64,000 bases of DNA from a virus: the IMG/VR virus record IMGVR_UViG_3300030098_004409, positions 1-64,000 of that record, one strand, 5' to 3'. The position numbers were made by a program, and so were the translations under genes. Under the pieces are notes generated by a model, which was given only the letters and a program-made list of their open reading frames with translations, searched no databases and was not told the origin of the DNA. Position 1 is the first letter of the stretch. The number at the start of each line of letters is the position of its first letter. Positions 40,201 to 49,111 of the stretch are shown here, in pieces.

Positions 40201-41740
40201 TATTGACAACTTTAATGATGATAAAACTTGGGATCTAATCTGTGAAGGATATACCAAAGGAGTCTTCCAGTTAGAATCTCAGCTCGGTAGATCTTGGGCA
40301 AAAAGAGTACGCCCAAGAAATATTGAAGAGCTAGCTGCATTAATTTCGCTTATTCGTCCCGGCTGTCTAAAGGCTTTTACGGAAGGTAAGTCGATGACAC
40401 AACACTATGTTGATCGTAAGGCGGGTATTGATGAAGTAAAGTATTTACATGACAGCCTTGAGCCAATCCTCAAAGAGACATTTGGGGTTCTCGTATACCA
40501 AGAGCAGTCTATGAAGATAGCTCAACAGCTTGCTGGTTTTGACCTGAAAGAAGCGGATAATCTAAGAAAAGCTATTGGCAAGAAAAAAGCTGGTCTTATG
40601 GCTGAAATTAAAGGCTCTTTTGTGCAGGGTGCAACCGACAAGGGTATTGATGAAGAGACATCAGAAGAAATATTTGGATGGATTGAAAAGTCAAACAGGT
40701 ATGCGTTTAATAAGTCACACGCTGTTTCATATGCCGTCAACGCATACAGAAGCGCCTACTGCAAAGTTCATCGACGGGTTAGGTTTTTTGAATCTTATCT
40801 TAATCACGCCCAGAGAAAGCCAGATCCTCAGCAAGAAATAAAGGAATTAGTATCTGATGCTAAGCTTTATGACATAGAGGTATTACCTCCTAGAGTTGGT
40901 CATTTCTACACAGACTTTACTGCCAATGGGGACAAGATATATTTTGGTATCACAAACGTAAAGGGTGTTGGTACTGCTGAGTCTAGGAAGATGCTTGATT
41001 TAATCCCTCAAATAGAGAAGAGGCTCGGCAAAGACTTCTCAGAATTCACTTGGCTAGATACGCTTTTGACATTAGGCTTCAAAGTAAACAAGACATGCAT
41101 GGAGTCTTTAATAAGTGTTGGAGCTTTTAACGGCAAAAAGAACCGCATGCATAGAAATGAGATGATGTATGAGTATAAAAGCTACAGGAGTCTTTCACAG
41201 AGAGAACGAGAGTGGCTAAGCGAAAACTATAACTCAAATGACACGCTAATCTACGCTATAGATAATATGATAAATAACCTAAAGATAAATTCAAACAGGT
41301 TAATTAAAGTATTTGATATTAGAAATATGATCGACTCTCCGCCATTTGATTTGACTGATCACGAAGGATGGATAGCGGACACAGAGAAGAAGTATATGGG
41401 CACTTCACTTACCTTTTCAAAGACTGATGGTATACAGAGCTCTCTAGTAAATTGCACATGTAAAGAGATTATTAACGGTAGAACTGGTAAGGTTAATGTT
41501 GCTGTTCATATTAATTCTTTGCGGGAGTATGTTACTAAAAACGGCAAAAATCCCGGTCAAACAATGGCTTTTTTAAGCGTAGAAGACTCTAGCGCTACTC
41601 TGGACTCAGCCGTTATGTTTCCCGATGCATACGATGAGTTCAAAGGTATCATGTATGAGGGCAACACAGTACTATTATTCGGTCAGGTTTCCAAGAAAAA
41701 AGATACCAGTTTAATAATTAACAAAGTGTCTGAAGTATAG
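40181..41740 (+). CDS. dnaE: DNA polymerase III alpha subunit, C-terminal half (fingers to OB fold)
   Basis: A 519-residue protein from ATG 40181. The N-terminus reads FNDDKTWDLICEGYTKGVFQ and LESQ, the exact continuation expected after the palm in an intact DnaE. The SLIRPGCLKAF and FGVLVYQEQSMKIAQQLAGF blocks are the classical finger motifs. The C-terminal about 85 residues (GKVNVAVHINSLREY..., LFGQVSKKKD) form an OB-type domain. There is no intein part. Together with the N-half (1042 residues) it makes a complete but two-chain alpha subunit; the C-terminal tau-binding domain seems reduced. Confidence 0.93.
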   Translation: MANSTFNIDNFNDDKTWDLICEGYTKGVFQLESQLGRSWAKRVRPRNIEELAALISLIRPGCLKAFTEGKSMTQHYVDRKAGIDEVKYLHDSLEPILKETFGVLVYQEQSMKIAQQLAGFDLKEADNLRKAIGKKKAGLMAEIKGSFVQGATDKGIDEETSEEIFGWIEKSNRYAFNKSHAVSYAVNAYRSAYCKVHRRVRFFESYLNHAQRKPDPQQEIKELVSDAKLYDIEVLPPRVGHFYTDFTANGDKIYFGITNVKGVGTAESRKMLDLIPQIEKRLGKDFSEFTWLDTLLTLGFKVNKTCMESLISVGAFNGKKNRMHRNEMMYEYKSYRSLSQREREWLSENYNSNDTLIYAIDNMINNLKINSNRLIKVFDIRNMIDSPPFDLTDHEGWIADTEKKYMGTSLTFSKTDGIQSSLVNCTCKEIINGRTGKVNVAVHINSLREYVTKNGKNPGQTMAFLSVEDSSATLDSAVMFPDAYDEFKGIMYEGNTVLLFGQVSKKKDTSLIINKVSEV

Positions 41741-41746
41741 TATAAT
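41718..41746 (+). promoter_or_regulatory. sigma70-type promoter before ssb
   Basis: TTAACA (41718-41723), 17-base spacer, TATAAT (41741-41746). A second TATAAT lies at 41749-41754. The -35 box is inside the last codons of the polymerase C-half. Transcription would begin about 41753, leaving a short leader before ATG 41786. Confidence 0.65.
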
Positions 41747-41785
41747 GCTATAATCTCTTATAGTCTTAATTTAATAGGAGGTTTA

Positions 41786-42115
41786 ATGAATAATTGTACT
41801 TTAATAGGAAGGTTCGTAGCTGATCCCACAATAAGGGACGTTGGCAAGACAAAGCTTGTTACTTTTTCTTTAGCTATCGAAGAGTACAGAAGAGACAAAG
41901 ACGGCAATAAGAAAAAACGTGTTGACTTTTTTGACTTTGAAGCTTGGGATACTGGAGCAGAAACAATAAATGAGTTTTGTAGCAAGGGAGATATTATAGC
42001 TGTTAATGCATCTGCCCGACAACAGAAATGGACTAATTCAAATGATGAACATAGGCAAAAGGTAGTTTTTCGTGTCCAAAACTTTAGAATATTCTCAGGC
42101 AGAGAAAATGAGTAG
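41786..42115 (+). CDS. ssb: single-stranded DNA-binding protein
   Basis: A 109-residue OB-fold protein with AGGAGG before the ATG. MNNCTLIGRFVADPTIRD, LVTFSLAIEEYRRD and RVDFFDFEAWDTGAETI are the SSB signature. It lacks the acidic C-terminal tail that bacterial SSB uses to recruit partners, so interactions may go through another protein. It coats ssDNA at the fork. Confidence 0.9.
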   Translation: MNNCTLIGRFVADPTIRDVGKTKLVTFSLAIEEYRRDKDGNKKKRVDFFDFEAWDTGAETINEFCSKGDIIAVNASARQQKWTNSNDEHRQKVVFRVQNFRIFSGRENE

Positions 42116-42587
42116 TGTAGAAGCTCAAGTTGACGAAAATTTAGATATTATTATATATCTTATAGCAGAATTCAACAACACAACAGATACACATGATTTT
42201 GAAGATCTACTACAGGTAGGTTTTTTAGGTATGCTTAAGGCTATAAATAACTTTGATGAAGATAAAGGTAATCTAAGGGATTACATTTTTTGTTCGGTTA
42301 GAAACTCTCTTATAAAGTTTCTTAAGAAAGAACTGCAATGGAAAGAGAATATAAAACTAGAACCAAATATCTCTCCCGACTGGAACGATAATTATGACAT
42401 CATGGAATTTGACAACATACTAAAGTCTTACGCTAATAAACTTATACCCCTTGAGAGAAAAATACTAGAGCTTAGATTTAGTGGTATGACGAGAAAACAA
42501 ATATGCGAGGAAACCGCATTGACAAAGAACGAATACTATAGTTTTTTATACTCTGCAATAGGAAAGATTAAAAAATATGAAGCGTAA
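42108..42587 (+). CDS. sigma-70-like RNA polymerase factor (factor B)
   Basis: A 159-residue protein from ATG 42108, overlapping ssb by 8 bases. Region-2-like DFEDLLQVGFLGMLKAINNF, followed by NLRDYIFCSVRNSL, and region-4-like LERKILELRFSGMTRKQICE, are visible; the last is a helix-turn-helix. It differs throughout from factor A at 11574-12017, so the phage carries two separate small sigma-like proteins. Probably middle- or late-gene specific. Confidence 0.75.
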   Translation: MSSVEAQVDENLDIIIYLIAEFNNTTDTHDFEDLLQVGFLGMLKAINNFDEDKGNLRDYIFCSVRNSLIKFLKKELQWKENIKLEPNISPDWNDNYDIMEFDNILKSYANKLIPLERKILELRFSGMTRKQICEETALTKNEYYSFLYSAIGKIKKYEA

Positions 42588-44226
42588 AAAGATTCTTTTC
42601 TGTTCAGAAGGCCACCACTTACCCACAGGGTATTCCGTATATACCAAAGAGGTGCTTTCTAGATTATGCACTGACCCGAGGTTTGAAGTAGCTGAACTTG
42701 CGTGCTACACCGACGCAAAGACTGCGGCGAAACACCAGAAGGGATGGAAGATATTTCCTAATCAGCCAGAAAAAGACAGCTCTGACTGGGCGGATTATAA
42801 GCGTTACCCTACTGCTGAATTTGGAGACTTCACATTTAATCATGTGCTATTGGACTTTATGCCGGACTTCGTGATGGATATTAGAGATTGGTGGATGTTT
42901 GAATTTCAGCAGCGCTCTGCATTTAGAAAGTTTTATAATTGGTGTATTATGCCGACCGTAGATGCGGCTCCACAAAATATGCAGTGGATAGACACTTTTG
43001 CTAGCGCGGATTCTGTTTTTGCATACTCTGAATTTGGTCGAGATGTTCTCACAAGCCAATGCGATGCGCTTAATTTTATTGATGTAGCTTCTCCGTGTGC
43101 CAGTAAAGAATTTTCACCCGTATTGGATAAAGCAAAACATAGAGAAAGTTTAGGGTTGTCACCAGATTCCTTCATATTGGGGACTGTTATGAGAAACCAA
43201 AGAAGAAAGCTATATCCAGATCTATTTAGGGTCTTTAGAGAGTTTATAGACACCACTAAAGCAACAGACGCTTATCTTTATTGTCATACATCTTATCCAG
43301 ATATTGGGTGGGAGATACCAGAACTACTACAAAAATATGGGCTAACGAACAGAGTCCTGTTCACCTATAAATGCAAGAACTGTGGTAAGTTAAGCTGCAA
43401 TTTTTTTGATGATGTTATTTCACACTGTTATTCTTGCGGAACATACAAGAGAGAGCTAGTGGGCATAAACAACCAGCTTGAGCGCCATGAGCTAGCTATG
43501 ATTTATAATCTTTTCGATCTGTATATCCAGTATGCTAATTCTGAAGGCTTTGGTATGCCGCAACTTGAAGCTACGCAATGTGGAGTACCTTTGATTACAG
43601 TTGATTACTCTGCTATGCAATCTGTTGCTGACAATGTTGGCGCTATAAAGATACCACCTTTGGCGTTGCCGATGGAGTGCGAAACTGGATGCCATAGGGC
43701 TATACCTAACAACGAGTTTGCGCTGGTTGAAATTTGCAACCTATACAACTCGCCGCGCGAAAAGCTTAAGCAGCTGGGATTTGCTATGAGGCAGAAGACT
43801 AGAGAAAGGTATAACTGGGATAAGACCGCTAAAATATGGGCTGATTACTTTGCGGCTACTCCAGTAAAAGATTTATCTGAGACTTGGCTATCGCCTCCAC
43901 AGGTGCTAGAGCCTTTGGCTTCTTCTGTACCAGATGGCTTGACTATCAAGGAACAGGTTAACTTTTTATTCACTAATGTGCTACGATGTCCCGAGTTAAT
44001 TGGTAGTCATCAGTGGCGAAAGACAATTAAAGACCTAACTTATAAATGCACTGCACAAAGCACAGATGTAAATTATTACTTCAGCGAGTCTCACATAAAT
44101 AATAATGTTCGCAACTGGTCTAGCTTTAGCGTAGAAAACGCATGCGAACATATGCTAAGCATGAGAAAAGTTATGAATGACTGGGAAAAGTTGCGAGCAG
44201 ACAAATTAAGGAGCATGTCAGTATGA
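42577..44226 (+). CDS. glycosyltransferase family 4 with inserted zinc ribbon
   Basis: A 549-residue GT-B protein. The N-terminal segment HHLPTGYSVYTKEVLSRL and the donor region YANSEGFGMPQLEATQCGVP carry the GT4 Glu signature. A Cys4 zinc ribbon is inserted at residues 266-287 (CKNCGKLS...CYSCG), right at the start of the C-terminal domain. An extra about 120-residue tail is of unknown fold. It heads glycan block 2 and overlaps sigma factor B by 11 bases. Confidence 0.83.
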   Translation: MKRKKILFCSEGHHLPTGYSVYTKEVLSRLCTDPRFEVAELACYTDAKTAAKHQKGWKIFPNQPEKDSSDWADYKRYPTAEFGDFTFNHVLLDFMPDFVMDIRDWWMFEFQQRSAFRKFYNWCIMPTVDAAPQNMQWIDTFASADSVFAYSEFGRDVLTSQCDALNFIDVASPCASKEFSPVLDKAKHRESLGLSPDSFILGTVMRNQRRKLYPDLFRVFREFIDTTKATDAYLYCHTSYPDIGWEIPELLQKYGLTNRVLFTYKCKNCGKLSCNFFDDVISHCYSCGTYKRELVGINNQLERHELAMIYNLFDLYIQYANSEGFGMPQLEATQCGVPLITVDYSAMQSVADNVGAIKIPPLALPMECETGCHRAIPNNEFALVEICNLYNSPREKLKQLGFAMRQKTRERYNWDKTAKIWADYFAATPVKDLSETWLSPPQVLEPLASSVPDGLTIKEQVNFLFTNVLRCPELIGSHQWRKTIKDLTYKCTAQSTDVNYYFSESHINNNVRNWSSFSVENACEHMLSMRKVMNDWEKLRADKLRSMSV

Positions 44227-45329
44227 AGGTAGTATATATAGGAAACTACAATGATGGCACAGGATGGGGAAATGCTTGCCTAAACAATATATTAGCGCTA
44301 GACTCTGCCGGAGTAAACGTTGTCCCTAGATCAATAACTTTTAATGGGTCACATATTACAGAAAATAGAAGAGTCAAACATCTTGAAGACCAATCTCAAA
44401 GTGGTGCGGAAGTTTGTATACAGCACACCCTGCCGACTCTATATCATTGCAATACCTCCTTAAAGAACATAGGTATCTTCTACACGGAAACAAATACCTT
44501 TTCTGAAAGCATGTGGCATAAATACATAAATTTGATGGATGAGGCTTGGGTGGCTAACTCACAGATGGTTAAGGCTTCAGCCCTTAGTGGTGTTAACGTG
44601 CCTGTTAAGATCTGTCCCTTACCGATAGACTTGGAAGACTATAAGAATGTTGAGGACTGTGCCAGTATAGGTGAATTCGATGGTTGTTTTAATTTTTGTT
44701 TTGTGGGCGAGTTTATAAAAAGAAAAAACGTAGAGGTATTGCTAAGAGCTTATCATACAGAATTTCATCCCTCTGAACCAGTAAACTTGTTCCTAAAGCT
44801 TTCTATGCCGGGAGCTACTTCTGATGCAGCCCTTAAAGAGTTTGATAGATTTTCAGAGAGTGTTAAGTCTGGCCTAAAAATTAGAAAGAACTATCGTAAA
44901 GAAGTTGCAATTACTGGAAGGCTAGAAAAAAAACACCTAGTTTCCTTAGTTGATAAAACAGATTGCTTTGTAATGCCTAGTTTTGGAGAGGCTTGGTGTA
45001 TACCAGCGCTAGAAGCTATGGCTTTAGGCAAGCCAGTAATCCATACGCAGGGAACCGGCATGGATGATTTTTGTGTTGGATGGCCAGTTCAGTCTAGATC
45101 AACAAGGTGTTACTTGGCAAATGACTCTATGCAAGATGTCTATACATCATTGACTTCTTGGAAGGAAATTGATGTGGAGGCTTTAGCTTCTACAATGAGA
45201 GTCGCGTATGAGACATATAAAAATGACAAGCAGGAGTGGAGTAGGCTGCAGTCTCTATCGAAAGAAAGAGCTGAGGACTACACGATTGAAAGAGTAGGCC
45301 AAACAATGAAGGAGCTTTTAAATGTCTAG
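44223..45329 (+). CDS. glycosyltransferase family 4-like
   Basis: A 368-residue GT-B protein. The N-terminus MKVVYIGNYNDGTGWGNACL and the donor segment MPSFGEAWCIPALEAMALGK with EX7E-type spacing are clear. Start overlaps the previous stop by 4 bases. Cytoplasmic; donor sugar unknown. Confidence 0.82.
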   Translation: MKVVYIGNYNDGTGWGNACLNNILALDSAGVNVVPRSITFNGSHITENRRVKHLEDQSQSGAEVCIQHTLPTLYHCNTSLKNIGIFYTETNTFSESMWHKYINLMDEAWVANSQMVKASALSGVNVPVKICPLPIDLEDYKNVEDCASIGEFDGCFNFCFVGEFIKRKNVEVLLRAYHTEFHPSEPVNLFLKLSMPGATSDAALKEFDRFSESVKSGLKIRKNYRKEVAITGRLEKKHLVSLVDKTDCFVMPSFGEAWCIPALEAMALGKPVIHTQGTGMDDFCVGWPVQSRSTRCYLANDSMQDVYTSLTSWKEIDVEALASTMRVAYETYKNDKQEWSRLQSLSKERAEDYTIERVGQTMKELLNV

Positions 45330-46344
45330 TATGGCTTCACAACAATCTGTCAGATCTATAGTTAGAAGATCTACCCTATCGTCTGGCGACAAGCTTAACG
45401 TGCTTACGTTTTGCACACATGAAAGATATGAACAAAATTTATGTCGAACCGGACACAACTTTTACTCTATAAATCATGGAAAAACTTGGAATAGAGACTT
45501 TGGTAAAATACCAAGCAATTACGAGGAGTGCGATGTTGCTCCTTGGCATATAAACTTTGATTTAATATTATGTCATACAAGCTGCGAAAGAATGTCATTA
45601 GCGAAGCAGCTTCAATCATTGTTTAATATTCCCATATTAAGGCACACTCATGTGCTGCCTGATATTAGGTTTAATGTTCAAGAACAAGTTTCTGGCTTTA
45701 ATTCAATACCAGTAGACCATAACAGCTTCATATCCAACTATAATATGCAACAATGGGGCAACTATAAAAACAATACAACTTCGGTCATAGAACATGGCGT
45801 AGATGTTGATTTTTGGGATAGCGGAGAAAAGCTAGATAGAGAGAATGTTTTGCTGTCGGTTGTTAACCAATGGCCAGATAGAGACTGGTGCTGTGGATGG
45901 AATCTCTGGAAAGAGACGGTAGGATTTCAATCACTTCACGCTATGCCAGTTAGGGTTCTTGGTGACAGTCCGGGACTTTCTAAGCCTGCAGACAGTATAG
46001 AATCTCTCAGAGATGCATATAAGAGCTCATCTATATTTTTGAACACATCAATACACTCTCCAGTGCCGACAGTTCTCATGGAAGCTATGGCTTCTGGGTG
46101 TGCAGTAGTTAGTACAAACAACTGTATGATCCCAGAAATAATCGAACATGGTCAAAATGGATTACTTGCCGACACTGCAGATGAACTACGCGCATCGTGC
46201 CAATATCTTCTAGACAACCCATCTAAGGCTAGAGAGTTAGGTGAGGCGGCAAAGAAGACAATGCAGGACAAATTTAACTTGCAAAGATTCGTCGATGATT
46301 GGAACGATCTATTTTTTAATGTTATAGATAACTATAGGAAATAA
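45322..46344 (+). CDS. glycosyltransferase (GT4-like)
   Basis: A 340-residue protein. The C-terminal domain is well preserved (HSPVPTVLMEAMASGCAVVS then PEIIEHGQNGLLADT), the classical GT4 donor site. The N-terminal about 25 residues are Ser/Arg-rich and may be a non-conserved extension. Overlaps both neighbours. Confidence 0.82.
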   Translation: MSSMASQQSVRSIVRRSTLSSGDKLNVLTFCTHERYEQNLCRTGHNFYSINHGKTWNRDFGKIPSNYEECDVAPWHINFDLILCHTSCERMSLAKQLQSLFNIPILRHTHVLPDIRFNVQEQVSGFNSIPVDHNSFISNYNMQQWGNYKNNTTSVIEHGVDVDFWDSGEKLDRENVLLSVVNQWPDRDWCCGWNLWKETVGFQSLHAMPVRVLGDSPGLSKPADSIESLRDAYKSSSIFLNTSIHSPVPTVLMEAMASGCAVVSTNNCMIPEIIEHGQNGLLADTADELRASCQYLLDNPSKARELGEAAKKTMQDKFNLQRFVDDWNDLFFNVIDNYRK

Positions 46345-46345
46345 A

Positions 46346-46783
46346 ATGAAGGTAATAATATCACATAAAAATCCCCAACAAAACAGTCACACATGGATAC
46401 AAGACATATCAAATCTAGATGTTCTTGTCGATGATGCAGAGGCTACAGAGATAATCGTAGACAGCACTTTATGCACATTCAACTTTGCTAATATTGGCGG
46501 AATCTTAAATAAGATAATGTCAAAGCTAAGGCTAAATGGTAAAATTGTAATATACGAAAAGGATATCGACATAGTTTGTTACACCTATAATAAGTCTGGA
46601 ATGAACATACAAGACTTAAATAATCTTATTTTTGAAGAGACTCCAGCAGTGGCTTGCTTTTTGAACACAGAGGTTATATCTGACTTGCTTACACAGGCCG
46701 GACTTACAATAGATGAAAAATTTGTAAACAATGACACCATGCAGTCAATAATAATCGCAAGGAGAACAAAAAATGCAATCTGA
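46346..46783 (+). CDS. methyltransferase-like fragment, unknown
   Basis: A 145-residue protein. The sequence around FANIGGILNKIMSKLRLNGK and IVIYEKD looks like the C-terminal half of a class I SAM-dependent methyltransferase (the xxLxPGGxxxI strand). The N-terminal SAM-binding GxGxG is not present, so it is either a truncated methyltransferase or a methyltransferase-like binding protein. Part of glycan block 2. Confidence 0.5.
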   Translation: MKVIISHKNPQQNSHTWIQDISNLDVLVDDAEATEIIVDSTLCTFNFANIGGILNKIMSKLRLNGKIVIYEKDIDIVCYTYNKSGMNIQDLNNLIFEETPAVACFLNTEVISDLLTQAGLTIDEKFVNNDTMQSIIIARRTKNAI

Positions 46784-47597
46784 ATATCAAGTTGAAACAT
46801 ATTGTAAAAATTGTGTGTTTGCGGAATACACCGACAATAAACAAACAGGATGTGAGTTAGGTAGACATAAAATATTTAATCCGGAAGAAGCCACCCGAGA
46901 AGAAGATGGTAAACACGCCTACGTGTTTAATAGATTTTGTACCGCCTTCCGTCCAGAAGAATGGAAGCTTGTCTTAGACGATGAAGAAAAAAAGGATTTA
47001 GTTGCGACAGTAAAGTCTGAGATATTTCCCCCATTGGGTATTTTTATATTCTTAAAAACTACAGCGCCTAACCCGATACAGAATTTGAAAAATAGGATAC
47101 AAGAAATAAAAGATCAAACAGTTGGTAGTCTTAGATATATTGTGGTAATCAACAGTAAAGTAGAATATAATGAAGAAATACATAGCACATTAAACGACTC
47201 CTTTGACTTTGATGAAACTGAGTTTCACATAGTGCAGACTCTATTGGAACAAAGAGATCTGCTATATATAGATGATGCCTTTAAGCATGCAAAAAATGGC
47301 TGGATTTATGTAACCGAATCAAACTGCAAGATTAGAAAAGATCTCTTCGAGGCTATTGATTATAACATAAATGTTAAGCTTAACAGGGTTGTTCTTGTTG
47401 AACCATCAGACGGTATTCAGGGAATGATTTTTCAAGCCGCTATACATAAGTTTCTTGATGGTAGCAATAACATATTAGACATAAAAAATGCTGCACAAGT
47501 AAGGGTTAACTTTTTAGAAAAAGTGAGAGCACTTGCTGAGAATAGCGATGAGAAAACAGTCTTTACACAAGAGGAGTTCTTTGATGCAGCTTCCTAA
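46773..47597 (+). CDS. glycan-block protein with N-terminal Cys cluster
   Basis: A 274-residue protein. The first about 60 residues have four Cys in a C-x2-C...C...C layout (YCKNCVFAE, TGCELG, NRFCTAF), a motif I recall at the start of phage glycosyltransferase-linked proteins. The rest has GT-A-like features (RYIVVINSKVEYNEEI, then a Lys/Arg-rich middle), but a catalytic DxD is not clear. Overlaps the GT2 gene by 14 bases. Confidence 0.5.
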   Translation: MQSEYQVETYCKNCVFAEYTDNKQTGCELGRHKIFNPEEATREEDGKHAYVFNRFCTAFRPEEWKLVLDDEEKKDLVATVKSEIFPPLGIFIFLKTTAPNPIQNLKNRIQEIKDQTVGSLRYIVVINSKVEYNEEIHSTLNDSFDFDETEFHIVQTLLEQRDLLYIDDAFKHAKNGWIYVTESNCKIRKDLFEAIDYNINVKLNRVVLVEPSDGIQGMIFQAAIHKFLDGSNNILDIKNAAQVRVNFLEKVRALAENSDEKTVFTQEEFFDAAS

Positions 47598-48423
47598 AGT
47601 ATCAGTCATAATATCAAACTATAATTATGGAGACTATGTTTTAGATGCTATAGACAGCGCCCTCAAGCAGGACTATGAGGGACAAATACGTGTCTACGTG
47701 CTAGATGACGGATCTTCCGATGGTTCTTGGGATAAAATTCGCACTTACTGCGGAGAAGATATTTCAAGCATAACAAATCAGCATGAAATTGATGAACCAT
47801 ATTACAGGGGATCTATGGAGTCATTTCAATGTAATGATCTAGGTTTATGGTGTTATCGCATCAATAACTCAGGGGCGAGCACCGCTAGGAATGTTGCGAT
47901 TTGGGAGGCTTGGAACTGGACAGACTATTTTGCTATTTTAGATGCAGACGATATGTATGATCCCTCAAAGATACGGAAACATGTAGATGTGCTAATGAAG
48001 CACGACGAGGTTGGTGTAGCTTACTCCGACTACATTATACATAAAACTCATTACGGGAACGTTGACTATAAAAAGTACGAATACAAATATCCATATTCGA
48101 TAAAAGAACTTCATAGGCAATGTATTGTGCATAGTGCTGGGTTAATAAAGAAACGACATTTAGAAAGGATTATACTTGAAAACAAAGAATTTTATGACAG
48201 TGCTTTACATGGCCCAGCCTCTAAGGGCTTTATAGGGTGCACAGAAGATTATGATCTTTGGATTAGATTAGCTAACGTATGTATGATTAATCATATAGCA
48301 GAGCCGTTATCTTTTGTCAGGGAAACAGGGCAAAATCAATCCATGAAGATGAACCAGAGCATTTTTATTGACAACATGCAGAAAATTAAGAGCCGCGATG
48401 AGCAGATTCATACAAAAAATTAA
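47584..48423 (+). CDS. glycosyltransferase family 2
   Basis: A 279-residue protein from ATG 47584 (GAGGAG upstream). The N-terminus PKVSVIISNYNYGDYVLDAI is the GT2 opening. The DxD-type metal site is ILDADDM, and a later CTEDYDLWIRLA carries the catalytic-base Asp. Inverting enzyme that adds one sugar from a nucleotide donor. Confidence 0.9.
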   Translation: MQLPKVSVIISNYNYGDYVLDAIDSALKQDYEGQIRVYVLDDGSSDGSWDKIRTYCGEDISSITNQHEIDEPYYRGSMESFQCNDLGLWCYRINNSGASTARNVAIWEAWNWTDYFAILDADDMYDPSKIRKHVDVLMKHDEVGVAYSDYIIHKTHYGNVDYKKYEYKYPYSIKELHRQCIVHSAGLIKKRHLERIILENKEFYDSALHGPASKGFIGCTEDYDLWIRLANVCMINHIAEPLSFVRETGQNQSMKMNQSIFIDNMQKIKSRDEQIHTKN

Positions 48424-49111
48424 ACGCAATTCTCTTACCACTGGTGTTGCTTTATTGTGTGCTGGTCTCGGTAATAGAATTAAATCCAATGAGCCGAGAT
48501 CTCTAATAAAGATAGGGGGTTCGTGCCTATTAAATTGGCAGCTAGATGCCCTCAGCTCTATGTTCGTGAAGCCCAATATTTTAGTCGGTGTCGGCGTAGA
48601 GTCACAAAAAATAATGAAGAGGTTTTCTGGTCAAGTTAGTTTTGTGGAAAATCAACTTTATGAAACAACAGGCTCATTTGAAACATTAAGACTTCTTGTA
48701 AACGCTTCCACAGATGATAGTATACTGCTTGTACATGGAGATTTGTACTTTAATAGTGATATACTAGAGACAGCAGATTTTTCTAAATCGTTTGTTGTCT
48801 TGGATACTACTAACAGTATCGCAGATCGTGAAGTTGGAATGACTATGGTGAATGAAAAGGTTAGTATACTTTCATATGGACTAAAAGATAAGTGGGCGCA
48901 AATGGCTTTCTTTACAGGAAAGGAGCTCGCTATGCTTAGGCAACTATGTTACAAGGCTAATCAAGAATCTAAGTCTCTATTAACATTTGAAATAATAAAT
49001 TCTATAATCAACAAAGGTGGATCTTTTAAAGTGCATAAACCCAACAAAACCTTTATAGTTGAAATAGATTGTATGAAGGATATAAAGAATGAAAATTTTA
49101 ATATCAAGTGA
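48398..49111 (+). CDS. sugar-phosphate nucleotidyltransferase-like
   Basis: A 237-residue protein; ATG 48398 is inside the previous gene. The VALLCAGLGNRIKSN and RSLIKIGGSCLLNWQLDAL blocks match the N-terminal NTP-binding motif of sugar- or choline-phosphate nucleotidyltransferases, with the Lys in LIKIGG binding substrate. SILLVHGDLYFNSD gives the metal-binding Asp. It would make an activated sugar for the GTs. Confidence 0.75.
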   Translation: MSRFIQKIKRNSLTTGVALLCAGLGNRIKSNEPRSLIKIGGSCLLNWQLDALSSMFVKPNILVGVGVESQKIMKRFSGQVSFVENQLYETTGSFETLRLLVNASTDDSILLVHGDLYFNSDILETADFSKSFVVLDTTNSIADREVGMTMVNEKVSILSYGLKDKWAQMAFFTGKELAMLRQLCYKANQESKSLLTFEIINSIINKGGSFKVHKPNKTFIVEIDCMKDIKNENFNIK

